From contig CP051187.1 of assembly GCA_038087035.1 (NCBI GenBank), forward strand, positions 124,001 through 188,000: a stretch of DNA of 64,000 nucleotides, in the 5' to 3' direction. This DNA is from Gloeotrichia echinulata CP02 (GTDB taxonomy: Bacteria > Cyanobacteriota > Cyanobacteriia > Cyanobacteriales > Nostocaceae). This document shows positions 45,008 through 53,984 of this stretch, piece by piece. Positions within the stretch are counted from its first letter, which is position 1; the number at the start of each line of letters is the position of its first letter. The position numbers and the translations under genes are program-made. Below the pieces are notes generated by a model, which had not been told where the DNA came from, did no database searches, and saw only the letters and a program-made list of their open reading frames with translations.

Positions 45008-46147
45008 ATGGAAGTGAGTATGCTGACCCTTACGGTTAGGGTTGAAATCAAAAGCGAAAGGCGGGTAAATTTGGATTTGTCTACTCCTTTACAATTAATT
45101 GGGCGTTCGGGGGAATTTCAGCACGTTGTCGAAGTTCTGGCTCAAGATGGGGATTTGCTGATTACGGGAGTTCCTGGTAGTGGGCGGCGTACCCTAGTCA
45201 GAGGCGCAGCTCAAGAAGTCGGCGCGATCGCTCTGGAGATAGACTGTATTCGTGCCATAGATGGGGAACGATTTGTACAATTGCTGGCGGAGGCGATTAG
45301 CCAAAATTGGGAACCCGTCAAACTGCAAAACTGGGTGAGCAAAACTGCAAGTGAGTTTTTTGTCTTTCATCCAGAAGGTAAACTAAAATTGTTGCGTTCC
45401 CTCGACCAAAAGCAGCTATGGCAAGCCTTTGAAATATTGCTAGAATTACCACAAATCATAGCTGTGGATTTGCATCAGCGCGTGGTGCTGATTTTACAGA
45501 GTTTCCCCCACATTCGCTCTTGGGATCGCAATAGTTTGTGGGAAATGACATTTAGGCGAAAAATCAAAGAGAAAACTCAGGTTAGTTATGTCGTCATCGC
45601 GACGATTGCCGAGACAATTAATCATATAGATGAAACTAACTCTCCGGTCGAAACTTTGCAGTTACCTCCCTTAGTCAGAGATGTTTTAGCATTGTGGGCA
45701 AGAGAGATGTTGCATCAATATGAACTAAAATTTGATTCCCGTTCCAAAGCATTACAAATATTTTTAGATGCAGTACAGGGACACATTGGCGATGCAATGG
45801 CATTAATTCGCCGTCTGCAAACTTTATCCTATGCTGATGGGTTAATTACTGAGCAAGAAGTAGAGCAAGCAATTGAAGGATTACTCAAAGATTTATCTAT
45901 CACCTTTGAGTCATTACTGATGTTGCTCCCCCCCAACCAAGTACACTTATTAGAGTGTTTAGCTCTCGATCCTACAGAAAGACCTCAAAGCAAAGAATAT
46001 ATTCAAAAACATGGTCTTTCTCGTGGTGGTAGCCTACAAGGTGCTTTGAGTGGATTGCAGCACAAAGGCTTAATTTATGGTGCCGAGCAAGGTTATAAGT
46101 TAGCATTGCCTTTACTGGCTTTGTGGTTGCGTCAGCGCTTGAGTTAA
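45008..46147 (+). CDS. AAA/archaeal-type ATPase-like protein with degenerate nucleotide-binding motifs
   Basis: About 379 residues from the ATG at 45008 (GTG at 45002 and ATG at 45020 are alternatives). The fold looks like the STAND/archaeal-type ATPase family: LIGRSGEFQHVVEVL, then a P-loop position ITGVPGSGRRTLV, a Walker B position RVVLILQSFPHI, and a C-terminal winged-helix-like region (LLECLALDPTERPQ, GALSGLQHKGLI). The P-loop Lys is Arg and the Walker B Asp is Gln, so ATP hydrolysis is doubtful. It is probably a regulatory or scaffold protein. No fused effector is visible. Confidence 0.7.
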   Translation: MEVSMLTLTVRVEIKSERRVNLDLSTPLQLIGRSGEFQHVVEVLAQDGDLLITGVPGSGRRTLVRGAAQEVGAIALEIDCIRAIDGERFVQLLAEAISQNWEPVKLQNWVSKTASEFFVFHPEGKLKLLRSLDQKQLWQAFEILLELPQIIAVDLHQRVVLILQSFPHIRSWDRNSLWEMTFRRKIKEKTQVSYVVIATIAETINHIDETNSPVETLQLPPLVRDVLALWAREMLHQYELKFDSRSKALQIFLDAVQGHIGDAMALIRRLQTLSYADGLITEQEVEQAIEGLLKDLSITFESLLMLLPPNQVHLLECLALDPTERPQSKEYIQKHGLSRGGSLQGALSGLQHKGLIYGAEQGYKLALPLLALWLRQRLS

Positions 46148-46473
46148 ACTACTCCCTTCCCGGTCTAAGATTACCTATAATTTTCCTTCTTCTCTACGTT
46201 CGCGTAGCGTGTCGAAGACAGACGCTCCGCGAATGCGCCTTTGCGCCTTTGCGCCTTCTCTACGAGACGCTCCGCGAATGCGTGAGCTAAAAATTATTTC
46301 CCTACGGGACGCTCCGCGAACGGTAATCTTCCAGCGGTTCGGGAGTAATTGATAATTCAATCAGCGTTTTTGGCGTCCCTCGATGAGGTGTAGGGGCGCA
46401 AGGCCTTGCGCCCCTACGAAGATCTGTGGTTATTGGGTGAAAATCATAGTTTTGTTTTTTCGCGCCGACTTAT
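46148..46473. repeat. repeat-rich intergenic region (GACGCTCCGCGAA and GTAGGGGCGC palindrome)
   Basis: About 46195-46325 contains several copies of CGCTCCGCGAA and TTCGCGTAGCG in both orientations plus TTTGCGCC units. A perfect GTAGGGGCGCAAGG palindrome lies at 46390-46417. No gene. Confidence 0.75.
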
Positions 46474-46719
46474 TTACCGATCAAAATGACGCCGGAAGCG
46501 GGGGTCAAGGTCGTTGTTTTTTTTCTGATTACAGGTGCTACAGAGGGTTTGGAGATTGCTGATATCATTTTGACCACCACGGGAAAGGGGAATGATATGG
46601 TCGATAGTCAGGTTGGTTTCTAATGTAGTTTTACCACAACTTTGACATTGGCATTTATCCCGCTCGAAGACATATTTTTTCACTTCGGGAGGGATGCGAA
46701 TTCTAGGAGTTTTATTCAT
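46474..46719 (-). CDS. small HNH endonuclease
   Basis: 81 residues. Compact HNH nuclease: zinc-binding CQSC and CSTC pairs, catalytic His in TIDHIIPLSRGG, Asn in ISNLQTLC and the third position in CNQKKNND. It is a stand-alone HNH unit without DNA-recognition domains. Its ATG overlaps the stop of the upstream DUF2252 gene by 4 bp, so the two are translationally coupled. Stand-alone HNH proteins can be defence, mobile-element or repair nucleases; no intron or phage context is visible. Confidence 0.87.
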   Translation of the reverse strand: MNKTPRIRIPPEVKKYVFERDKCQCQSCGKTTLETNLTIDHIIPLSRGGQNDISNLQTLCSTCNQKKNNDLDPRFRRHFDR

Positions 46720-47906
46720 GAATTTTGACTAAATTCCTGATAATCTAGTTGTATTTGGGTAGAGTAACTGCGTGCATAGTCCAGAATTTGATGATGCCAA
46801 TCAGGGGAATGAGCAAACTTAATTAAATCATCGGCGATCGCCGAACCTTGTCTACCACCACTGCGTAATTGATCCCAGGCTGTAACTTGACCCATTGTCT
46901 GCATCAATTTTTCTAAACGTCCCACTTTACCATCCGCTGATTGCAGATTTACTTTGTCTTGTTCTGGCTGTAATTCCCGTAGCAGATAAGATTGAGTCCC
47001 TTCGACTATCGCCCCTAAAAGCGCCGGTGGTGTTCCTTGTACCCGTTGTTGGATAGCTACCTGTCGAGCAGCTTGACTTTGCCACAGGGGCTGAGGCAGA
47101 GTTAAATAAGGCTGTAATGAGCTATTTTGTGCTTGCTTGAAATCTAATAAATAATTACCATCAGGTGAACCTTTACCTTCAACCAAAATTACATAACGTT
47201 CTAGTCCTAAACTCCCAGTACCTGCTATACGTTGCTGCACATCTAACACTTTGAAAAAATCTGCATTTTCTTGCTTTGTAGATTTTTGCCAAATAGCCAG
47301 TAATTTTTTGACTTTTTGTTGTTCTGCTTCCGTGGCTTCTTTGACACGTTTTTCATCAATAATTAAGCGACGCTTACCTTTCTTTTCTTCTGTACGCTTA
47401 TCTAAAAATTCTGGGCGATCGCGTTTCTTTAAACTTTCTAATAAATCCTTAACTAAGCCTTGAGAAGTTTCCTTTTCCACATTCCTAGCTTGTCCTTGTG
47501 CTAAGGTATTGGTGTAGGTATCTAGAAATTTATTGCACAAATTTACTGACTCTGATTCATTCACTTTCAGGGTGGATGCACCAACGATAATACTGGTAAT
47601 GAACCGGGCTATATCCCAGGTACAAGGAGCAATAACTGCTTCGTCAAAATCGTTGATATCAAAATAAACTAATCGATTATCACCTTTATAACTGCCAAAG
47701 TTTTCTACATGCAAGTCTCCACAAATCCACACTGGTGGTGCTGCATTTAATGATGACTTTTTGGGGAAGTCTTCATAAAATAGGTGACAAGTTCCGCGAT
47801 AAAAGCTAAAAATATCATGACGCATTGCCTTGTACTTGAGTTTAAGTATTTCTGGGTTACGTCCTTGGTTAAATTTCTGGATTCTGTCAACGATATTATT
47901 CGTCAT
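46716..47906 (-). CDS. DUF2252 protein (kinase-like fold)
   Basis: 396 residues from MTNNIVDRIQKFNQG; an ATG seven codons upstream at 47927 is possible. DUF2252 hallmarks are MRHDIFSFYRGTCHLFYED, a catalytic-loop-like ICGDLHVENFG and an Asp-rich FDINDFDEAV, resembling aminoglycoside-phosphotransferase/kinase loops. The biochemical role of DUF2252 is not established. It shares a 4-bp overlap with the HNH nuclease downstream. The upstream 420 bp contain a MITE, so any promoter must be close to the start. Confidence 0.83.
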   Translation of the reverse strand: MTNNIVDRIQKFNQGRNPEILKLKYKAMRHDIFSFYRGTCHLFYEDFPKKSSLNAAPPVWICGDLHVENFGSYKGDNRLVYFDINDFDEAVIAPCTWDIARFITSIIVGASTLKVNESESVNLCNKFLDTYTNTLAQGQARNVEKETSQGLVKDLLESLKKRDRPEFLDKRTEEKKGKRRLIIDEKRVKEATEAEQQKVKKLLAIWQKSTKQENADFFKVLDVQQRIAGTGSLGLERYVILVEGKGSPDGNYLLDFKQAQNSSLQPYLTLPQPLWQSQAARQVAIQQRVQGTPPALLGAIVEGTQSYLLRELQPEQDKVNLQSADGKVGRLEKLMQTMGQVTAWDQLRSGGRQGSAIADDLIKFAHSPDWHHQILDYARSYSTQIQLDYQEFSQNS

Positions 47907-48092
47907 AATTTTTAATTTACATACCATCTTATTGTTGCTATTCTCTCACTTATTTCGCGAGATTTTTGTAAATTTTTATTCATAAATTTTCCTTTGCGCC
48001 TTAAGTGCGGGAAGCCGCTTCGCGTCATGCGTAATATTTTCATCCCATAAATGTGCAACGCCGATTTTTTAATAGAGGTACGTATCCTACAC

Positions 48093-48189
48093 TTACAGCA
48101 ATTTTTATCGATTTAACCCACATTCTTTGTAGGGGTTTAGCATTGCTAAACCCCTACCGCGTAGTCTATTAGCCTGAAAACTGCTGTAA
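48093..48189. mobile_element. MITE-like element, TTACAGCA family (copy 2)
   Basis: TTACAGCA (48093) to TGCTGTAA (48189) with an internal palindrome GTAGGGGTTTAGCA/TGCTAAACCCCTAC. The arms of the internal palindrome differ from other copies but co-vary, so the hairpin is preserved. Confidence 0.75.
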
Positions 48190-48328
48190 TCAACAATTGT
48201 ATTCGCTGTCAATATAATTTGTCACTAGACAGCGCCAAAAAACTGAAGCCCTATCGGTTGGGTTCCCAACCTACTGAACTTTATTTATCATCACAGATGA
48301 ACACACATCTATGTTTTGTAATTGGCGT

Positions 48329-50782
48329 CTAAACCTCTGCTACACTATCTAATAAACCATCTGAGATCACAAAACCGTTATTAACAAACCTGCTATCAAG
48401 AACTTCACCATTATCAATTACAGGTAGCAAATGGTCATATAACTGCATCAGTTGTAAACAGCTATTTATATTGGTAACTGCTGAATTATACGCCTCAATT
48501 TTTTGTTCAACTGTATTTAACAATCGCCGATTATTCACAATTTTCTCTTCGGCTTCTTGTTCTAGAGTTGTTTCTAAATAAGCACGTGCGTGGGGATACT
48601 GCTGCAAAATTTCATCGCCTTGCTGGTTCGCCATTGGTAATAACTGAGTTTTGAGGATTTGGTTGATGGTTTGGCGAAAGCTTTTGCGAATTGTTTGGGA
48701 AACTTTTGGCTCAAAATCTAATTTCAATAACTGTCTAATTGCGGGTTCGGCTTCTACCATACTGTCGCAGTCGTAACCTTGAGAAGTTTGCTGTAAAGTC
48801 TGGCGAAACTGATATATTGAAAAAGTGCCTTCATCATAAAATCTCGGACTTTCTCTGACAAAGCGATCGCACTCTACTCTACCTGCATTCACTAGAGCAT
48901 GAGAAACTTGTTTTTCTAGTGCTTTTAACTGTTGTTCAAGGCCGCTATCATTACCTAATAAGCGATATAACTGGCGATAGTATTCGGTTTTACGAATACT
49001 TTCCATTAATTGCTGAAATAGATTAGCAATTATTTCCACAGAAGACGCTACTAAAATATCTTCCAACTGATTTGATAAATAATAAAACGCCTCAACTAAA
49101 ATGGCAATTAAAGGCGCAGTCGCGTTGCGAGGATGGCTGAGAGTTGCACGTCGATAAGCTTCACCTACAGAAAAGGTATCTAATAACTCATCTAAACGAC
49201 GAATCATTCTTGATTGTAATTGCCGAAAATCTGCTTCAAATGCATCACACTCATTATTAATGATGCGGTTAACTTCTTCTGTCATATGCTGACTAAAGTC
49301 TTTACCAACTTGTTGTAGTTGCTGGTTGAGGCGTTGTAACTCTTGCGCCTTCATCGTCGCAATTTCTTGCGGTTGACTTTCTAAATCTCGCTGTAATGTC
49401 TGATAATGTTTTTTCAGTTTAATACAAATATCTCCCAAATCATCGGCGAGATTCTTGAAAAGTTGCGGACGCTTCTCTTCAGTCAGGTAACGAGTAATAG
49501 CTGTTCTAAATTCGTCAATTCCACTATCTTGAATTAGCTGCTCAATTAACGGCGTTCCTTGTTCCGCTAAAATTCGGACATAGTTCTCATTGGGAGTTTC
49601 AAAGCTATTCACAGAAATGCGAAACTTACTTGGCGACAACTTACCAGAATTGGCGCAGTAGCGATTAAACTCATTCACAAATTGCGGCGTTTCTTCCCTA
49701 GCATCCAAAGCCTTGACACTTTCAGTAAATAGAGAATCCAAACCAAAGCGATCGCGCCCACTTGTCTGTTTAATTTGGCTACCGTAAAATCCTAGTAAAC
49801 CACTGGTTTTATAAACCCTGTTACTATCGCGAAACTGTCCACTAATCAAATTATCCAAACGTTGCCTTAGCTGAGTATTATACCAAGTTTCATCGATGCG
49901 GTTAAAGATATAAAAAACGCGATTGCGTATTCCCGCATTTCCCCGCATTGTTTCTAAAAGTTGCGTTTCTTCCTTAGTCATCTCACCCGCAGCAGCAGGT
50001 TTTAGCACACACACCACCGCCGAAGTATCAGCATCTTGAATTTTGGCGTAAGTTAGTTGTGCATCCTTCTCTACTGGCGCATCAATTCCTGGCGTGTCGA
50101 TAATAACATTACCATCTTGCAATAGAGGATGATTACAGTAATATTCAATTCGTTTTAAAACAGCACTATTGCTACCACGACGCGCATATCCAGCCGCTTC
50201 TTTAAGATTAGAAAAATTAAATTGCTCCATCGAATATATGGCATTATTTACCGTATGAATATGTTGACGGTTTGCCACATATCCTTCAATCAATAATATT
50301 AATGCCTTTGCTTGTTTCGCCCTTTCCGATTTATTCTCCCCACCCTCCTGCTCAATAATAGCTGTACAACCTTGTATCAGCAAATTAATCACATCCGGTT
50401 GATTGATATTTGCTACTGTGTTAAATCCTAGTTGTTGGCACAAAGATACAGCTTGTTCTCGAATTTCTACTTCACTTAAAAACGTCAAAACGACACATTC
50501 TTTATCTGCTTTTGCATACTCAATCTTGCATTCTGTACCCGTAGCGTGTCCTTCGGCGCTGTATAGCAATTCCCTTTCTAACAACGCATTAATTAACATA
50601 GACTTACCTGCACTAAATGCGCCCGCAAACACAATTTCAAATCTTGGCGAAATTGCTTTACTCAGAGAAGTTTGCACAGGTATAACGTCATGGGAACGCA
50701 AGCTGGTTTCTTGCTGTAAAAGTTGTAATATCAACTCAACTTGTTCTTTTAAATTTTGACACTGTGGGGGCAAATATGACAT
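48329..50782 (-). CDS. bacterial dynamin-like GTPase
   Basis: About 817 residues from MSYLPPQCQNL (an ATG four codons upstream is possible). GTPase motifs: G1 GAFSAGKSMLIN near 55-65, G2 Thr in ATGTECKIEY, G3 IDTPGIDAPVEKD near 230, G4 FNRIDETW near 300. Long helical stalk segments follow (LESQPQEIATMKAQELQRLN and the C-terminal EEKIVNNRRLLNTVEQKIEA). The size and domain layout resemble bacterial dynamin-like proteins, including the structurally known Nostoc punctiforme BDLP. It is expected to remodel membranes. No transmembrane paddle is obvious. It stands alone. Confidence 0.87.
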   Translation of the reverse strand: MSYLPPQCQNLKEQVELILQLLQQETSLRSHDVIPVQTSLSKAISPRFEIVFAGAFSAGKSMLINALLERELLYSAEGHATGTECKIEYAKADKECVVLTFLSEVEIREQAVSLCQQLGFNTVANINQPDVINLLIQGCTAIIEQEGGENKSERAKQAKALILLIEGYVANRQHIHTVNNAIYSMEQFNFSNLKEAAGYARRGSNSAVLKRIEYYCNHPLLQDGNVIIDTPGIDAPVEKDAQLTYAKIQDADTSAVVCVLKPAAAGEMTKEETQLLETMRGNAGIRNRVFYIFNRIDETWYNTQLRQRLDNLISGQFRDSNRVYKTSGLLGFYGSQIKQTSGRDRFGLDSLFTESVKALDAREETPQFVNEFNRYCANSGKLSPSKFRISVNSFETPNENYVRILAEQGTPLIEQLIQDSGIDEFRTAITRYLTEEKRPQLFKNLADDLGDICIKLKKHYQTLQRDLESQPQEIATMKAQELQRLNQQLQQVGKDFSQHMTEEVNRIINNECDAFEADFRQLQSRMIRRLDELLDTFSVGEAYRRATLSHPRNATAPLIAILVEAFYYLSNQLEDILVASSVEIIANLFQQLMESIRKTEYYRQLYRLLGNDSGLEQQLKALEKQVSHALVNAGRVECDRFVRESPRFYDEGTFSIYQFRQTLQQTSQGYDCDSMVEAEPAIRQLLKLDFEPKVSQTIRKSFRQTINQILKTQLLPMANQQGDEILQQYPHARAYLETTLEQEAEEKIVNNRRLLNTVEQKIEAYNSAVTNINSCLQLMQLYDHLLPVIDNGEVLDSRFVNNGFVISDGLLDSVAEV

Positions 50783-50908
50783 TTTTAGCACCATTCAAGG
50801 TTTATGTATAGCTTAGAACTTATTTAAGTTATAAATCATAGTGTATTTACTTAAATTATTGCATTCGAGGGCTTGTACTACTATCAAACCACTGGCAGAA
50901 TATCTTAC

Positions 50909-51005
50909 TTACAGCAATTTTCATTTCTTTGAACCACAGATCCTTGTAGGGGATCTAGGCCTTGCGCCCCAAAAGCGTGGTCTATTTACCTGAAAATCAT
51001 TGTAA
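50909..51005. mobile_element. MITE-like element, TTACAGCA family (copy 3)
   Basis: TTACAGCA (50909) to ATTGTAA (51005). The central palindrome has decayed on one arm (GTAGGGGATCTAGG versus CCTTGCGCCCC). It abuts the next element directly. Confidence 0.7.
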
Positions 51006-51196
51006 CCCACATTCCGCACCCTCAACGGTCACAATCGTATTTTACTGTTTTTTATCGAGAAGTCAAGTAGCATAATATACTAATTTTCCCTTATTTTAAC
51101 GGATAAAGCATGTTTATGATGCATAATTTATAGCTGTAAAAATGGAATATTTTAAGTAAATATACTATGTTACACCCTAGGGTGCGGAATGTGGGT
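51005..51196. mobile_element. 192-bp MITE with ACCCACATTCCGCACCCT termini
   Basis: A perfect 18-bp terminal inverted repeat, ACCCACATTCCGCACCCT at 51005-51022 and its complement at 51179-51196, encloses an AT-rich interior without an ORF. Confidence 0.8.
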
Positions 51197-51360
51197 TGTA
51201 ATATCTGTACCTCATTTACCTGCAATCTGCTGTATCTAGCTGTATCTATTTGAATGAACTTACGCAGTAAGTTGGAACCCCTCGGATTTATCGGTGTAGA
51301 TTATAGCCCCCTACTCCCTTGCGCTTAGGGGGTTGGGGGTGGTCGATTGTACCTGAACCG

Positions 51361-51789
51361 CTATAACTTACATTCCAGCGCCTTTCTTTGCATGGTTTTA
51401 AAAATGTTGTAAAATCCATTAGCACGGGAAGGTGTGAGGCTAACATTTAATCCAGTTTCTTGAATAAAATCTGGAGTTAGTTGTATAATCTCAGTGGGTG
51501 TTAGTCCATTTAATCCTTCGATCAATAGCCCTACTAATCCTTTAGTTAACTGCGAATCAGAATCGCCCTCATAGGAAACTTTGCCATCATCTAGTGCTGC
51601 TGTGACATAAACTTGAGAAACACAACCTGGAACTTTATTTTCCGGTAATTTATCAGATTCTGGGAAATCTTTGAGTTTCTGAGCATACCAAATTAGCTGT
51701 TCATACCGTCGTTTAGGGTCAGAAGCCCGTTGGAAGCGTTGAACGATTTTTGCCAGGGCTGGTGGTAAGGAATTGAGAGAAGAAGACAT
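51361..51789 (-). CDS. sufE: SufE-like cysteine desulfurase activator
   Basis: 142 residues. SufE fold with the sulfur-accepting Cys56 in VPGCVSQVYV and flanking RRYEQLIWYAQKL and GLVGLLIEGLNGLTPTEI. SufE takes persulfide sulfur from SufS and passes it to the SufBCD scaffold in iron-sulfur cluster assembly, the main system in cyanobacteria. Length matches the family. No suf partners are adjacent, as is usual for cyanobacterial sufE. Confidence 0.93.
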   Translation of the reverse strand: MSSSLNSLPPALAKIVQRFQRASDPKRRYEQLIWYAQKLKDFPESDKLPENKVPGCVSQVYVTAALDDGKVSYEGDSDSQLTKGLVGLLIEGLNGLTPTEIIQLTPDFIQETGLNVSLTPSRANGFYNIFKTMQRKALECKL

Positions 51790-52025
51790 AACAGCAGCAG
51801 GAAATAATCGGTATCACTTTGAGTATGACACTTTCACCCCTTCAATGGGTGAAATTCTTGCTACCCTCCCGGAACGCTGCGCCTTTCTATCCTTTACTTA
51901 AATATATTAAGAATTATGAACAAGGATGTTAAATATTAATGCAAAATGATGCTTTTTCACGCCATTTATTGATAAGAAACTTACATGTTGTTTTCCATAA
52001 TCAATAAATTTCAGGAGCAAATCAG

Positions 52026-52286
52026 GTGCTGACTTCAACCTTACTCGCTGCTGCAACCGCACCCCTAGAGTGGAGTCCCACAACTGGGATAATTATCATT
52101 CTCTGCAACATCGTGGCTATTGCCTTTGGCAAGTCTAGTATCAAATATCCCAGCGTCGGACCTGCTCTACCCTCAGCCAATTTATTTGGTGGTTTTGGTT
52201 TACCAGCCTTATTAGCAACTACAGCCTTTGGTCACATCTTAGGTGTTGGCGTTGTTTTAGGACTGCATCACATCGGTAGAATCTAG
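52026..52286 (+). CDS. psaK: photosystem I subunit X (PsaK)
   Basis: 86 residues from a GTG start at 52026, 8 bp after AGGAG. Two membrane helices (TTGIIIILCNIVAIAFG and LLATTAFGHILGVGVVLGL) are joined by KSSIKYPSVGPALPSANLFG, characteristic of PsaK. PsaK sits at the edge of photosystem I in the thylakoid, binds chlorophyll and influences antenna coupling. The N-terminal MLTSTLLAAA may be a short cleaved presequence. It is transcribed alone, with a strong terminator after it. Confidence 0.95.
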   Translation: MLTSTLLAAATAPLEWSPTTGIIIILCNIVAIAFGKSSIKYPSVGPALPSANLFGGFGLPALLATTAFGHILGVGVVLGLHHIGRI

Positions 52287-52339
52287 GTTTTTGCTCAATC
52301 AAATTGTCTTTCCTGTAATTGTTCTTTTGTCTGTTGTCC

Positions 52340-52370
52340 AGAGCCAGAGAGTAAGTTCTCTGGCTCTTTT
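52340..52370 (+). terminator. Rho-independent terminator of psaK
   Basis: AGAGCCAGAGA (52340-52350), loop GTAAGT, and TCTCTGGCTCT (52357-52367) followed by TTT: a perfect 11-bp stem 54 bp past the psaK stop. Confidence 0.88.
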
Positions 52371-52476
52371 ATGTTAAACTCGGATTAGGAAAAAATACTC
52401 AGATCTGAATTTATTCCATGAACACAACATTTTTGCCAGAAATGGCAAGATAGATTCAGATGTTTCAGGAGTCCTT

Positions 52477-53016
52477 ATGTCTTTAACTGTTCAAGACCTG
52501 GAGCAAATGCAGGCAGCTTATCCTGACTATCGCATGGAATTGGTTGAGGGGAATATAGTTGTCATGAGTCCATCAGGTTATGAGTCCCAAGAAGTAGGAA
52601 CGGAGTTTGCATCCTTGTTGCGGAATTGGGTAAGACCACGTAAGCTGGGACGTGTAGTTGGTTCCAGTGCAGGCTTCAGATTGCCTAACACAGATTTACG
52701 CGCTCCTGATGTATCATTTGTGCGAGCAGAGAAGCTCAAACGTTCCACAGAAGATTATGCAGAATTGGTTCCCGATTTAGTTGTGGAGGTTAGGTCTAAA
52801 ACCGATTCCTTAGATAAACTGCGTCAAAAAATTCAGGAGTTTATCAGCCTTGGTACTCAAATCGGAATTTTAATTGACCCCAAAACTAGAACTATCGAAG
52901 TTTACCGTACTGGTGAAACAGAGATATTACGGGATGGTGATGTGTTGAAACTTCCAGATTTAATTCCTGGTTGGGAAGTGGCGATCGCTGATATTTGGTC
53001 GCCAGTGTTTGATTGA
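52477..53016 (+). CDS. Uma2-family (DUF820) putative endonuclease
   Basis: 179 residues. The restriction-endonuclease-like fold is seen as MELVEGNIVVMSP, DLRAPDVSFV and PDLVVEVRSKTDSLDKLRQK, giving the Asp...Glu-x-Lys-like pattern (EVRSK). AGGAG lies 6 bp before the ATG. This family is massively expanded in cyanobacteria, and its function is unproven. It stands alone between psaK and dapB. Confidence 0.85.
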   Translation: MSLTVQDLEQMQAAYPDYRMELVEGNIVVMSPSGYESQEVGTEFASLLRNWVRPRKLGRVVGSSAGFRLPNTDLRAPDVSFVRAEKLKRSTEDYAELVPDLVVEVRSKTDSLDKLRQKIQEFISLGTQIGILIDPKTRTIEVYRTGETEILRDGDVLKLPDLIPGWEVAIADIWSPVFD

Positions 53017-53125
53017 CCCAGGCTGATAAATTGAGGGGTCTAAGGAGCCAGTAGCCGACAGAATCGGGCGAATTGCGTTATACAATTCGTTTGTGATTTA
53101 ATAAAATTCGGCTAGAACTATTATT

Positions 53126-53959
53126 ATGAATCAAGCTCCAATCCCAGTGATTGTTAACGGTGCTGCTGGTAAAATGGGCCGCGAGGTGGTCAAAGCAGTA
53201 GCACAAGCACCAGATTTAAACCTAGTGGGTGCAATAGACCGCAATGAAGAACATCAAGGTAAAGACGCCGGAGAATTGGCTGGTTTAAGCGAACCTCTGG
53301 AAATCCCAATTACTAATCAATTAGAACCGATGCTCGGCTATGTGGCTGGGGATAGAAACGCACCTGCGGGAGTGATGGTAGATTTTACCCACCCAGATTC
53401 AATTTATGATAATATTCGCAGTGCGATCGCCTACGGGATTCGTCCGGTTGTTGGCACCACAGGATTAAGTCCCGAACAAATTCAAAATTTGGCAGACTTT
53501 GCTGATAAAGCTAGCACAGGCTGTCTAATTATTCCTAACTTCTCGATTGGGATAGTGCTACTGCAGCAAGCAGCCGTCACAGCATCCCAATATTTTGATC
53601 ACGTGGAAATTATTGAACTGCATCACAACCAAAAAGCTGATGCACCAAGCGGTACAGCGATTCAAACCGCTGAACTACTGGCTGAATTGGGTAAAACATT
53701 TAACCCACAGTTGGTAGAAGAAACCGAAAAAATCCCAGGTGCAAGAGGTAGCCTCGCCGACGAAGGAATTCGGATTCACAGCGTGCGCCTACCGGGACTG
53801 ATAGCCCATCAAGAAGTGATTTTTGGCGCAGCGGGTCAAATCTATACTTTACGCCATGATACGAGCGATCGCGCCTGCTATATGCCAGGAGTGTTACTAG
53901 CAATTCGCAAAGTCTTACAGCTAAAGTCGTTAGTATATGGATTAGAAAAGATACTCTAA
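53126..53959 (+). CDS. dapB: 4-hydroxy-tetrahydrodipicolinate reductase
   Basis: 277 residues. N-terminal NAD(P)H-binding VNGAAGKMGREVV, then GTTGLS and the family signature ELHHNQKADAPSGTA (catalytic His and Lys). DapB reduces hydroxy-tetrahydrodipicolinate to tetrahydrodipicolinate in lysine and peptidoglycan-precursor synthesis. Length is typical. The next gene follows 25 bp downstream on the same strand and may be cotranscribed. Confidence 0.95.
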   Translation: MNQAPIPVIVNGAAGKMGREVVKAVAQAPDLNLVGAIDRNEEHQGKDAGELAGLSEPLEIPITNQLEPMLGYVAGDRNAPAGVMVDFTHPDSIYDNIRSAIAYGIRPVVGTTGLSPEQIQNLADFADKASTGCLIIPNFSIGIVLLQQAAVTASQYFDHVEIIELHHNQKADAPSGTAIQTAELLAELGKTFNPQLVEETEKIPGARGSLADEGIRIHSVRLPGLIAHQEVIFGAAGQIYTLRHDTSDRACYMPGVLLAIRKVLQLKSLVYGLEKIL

Positions 53960-53984
53960 ACTGAAAACTCAGCACGCAGCACTC

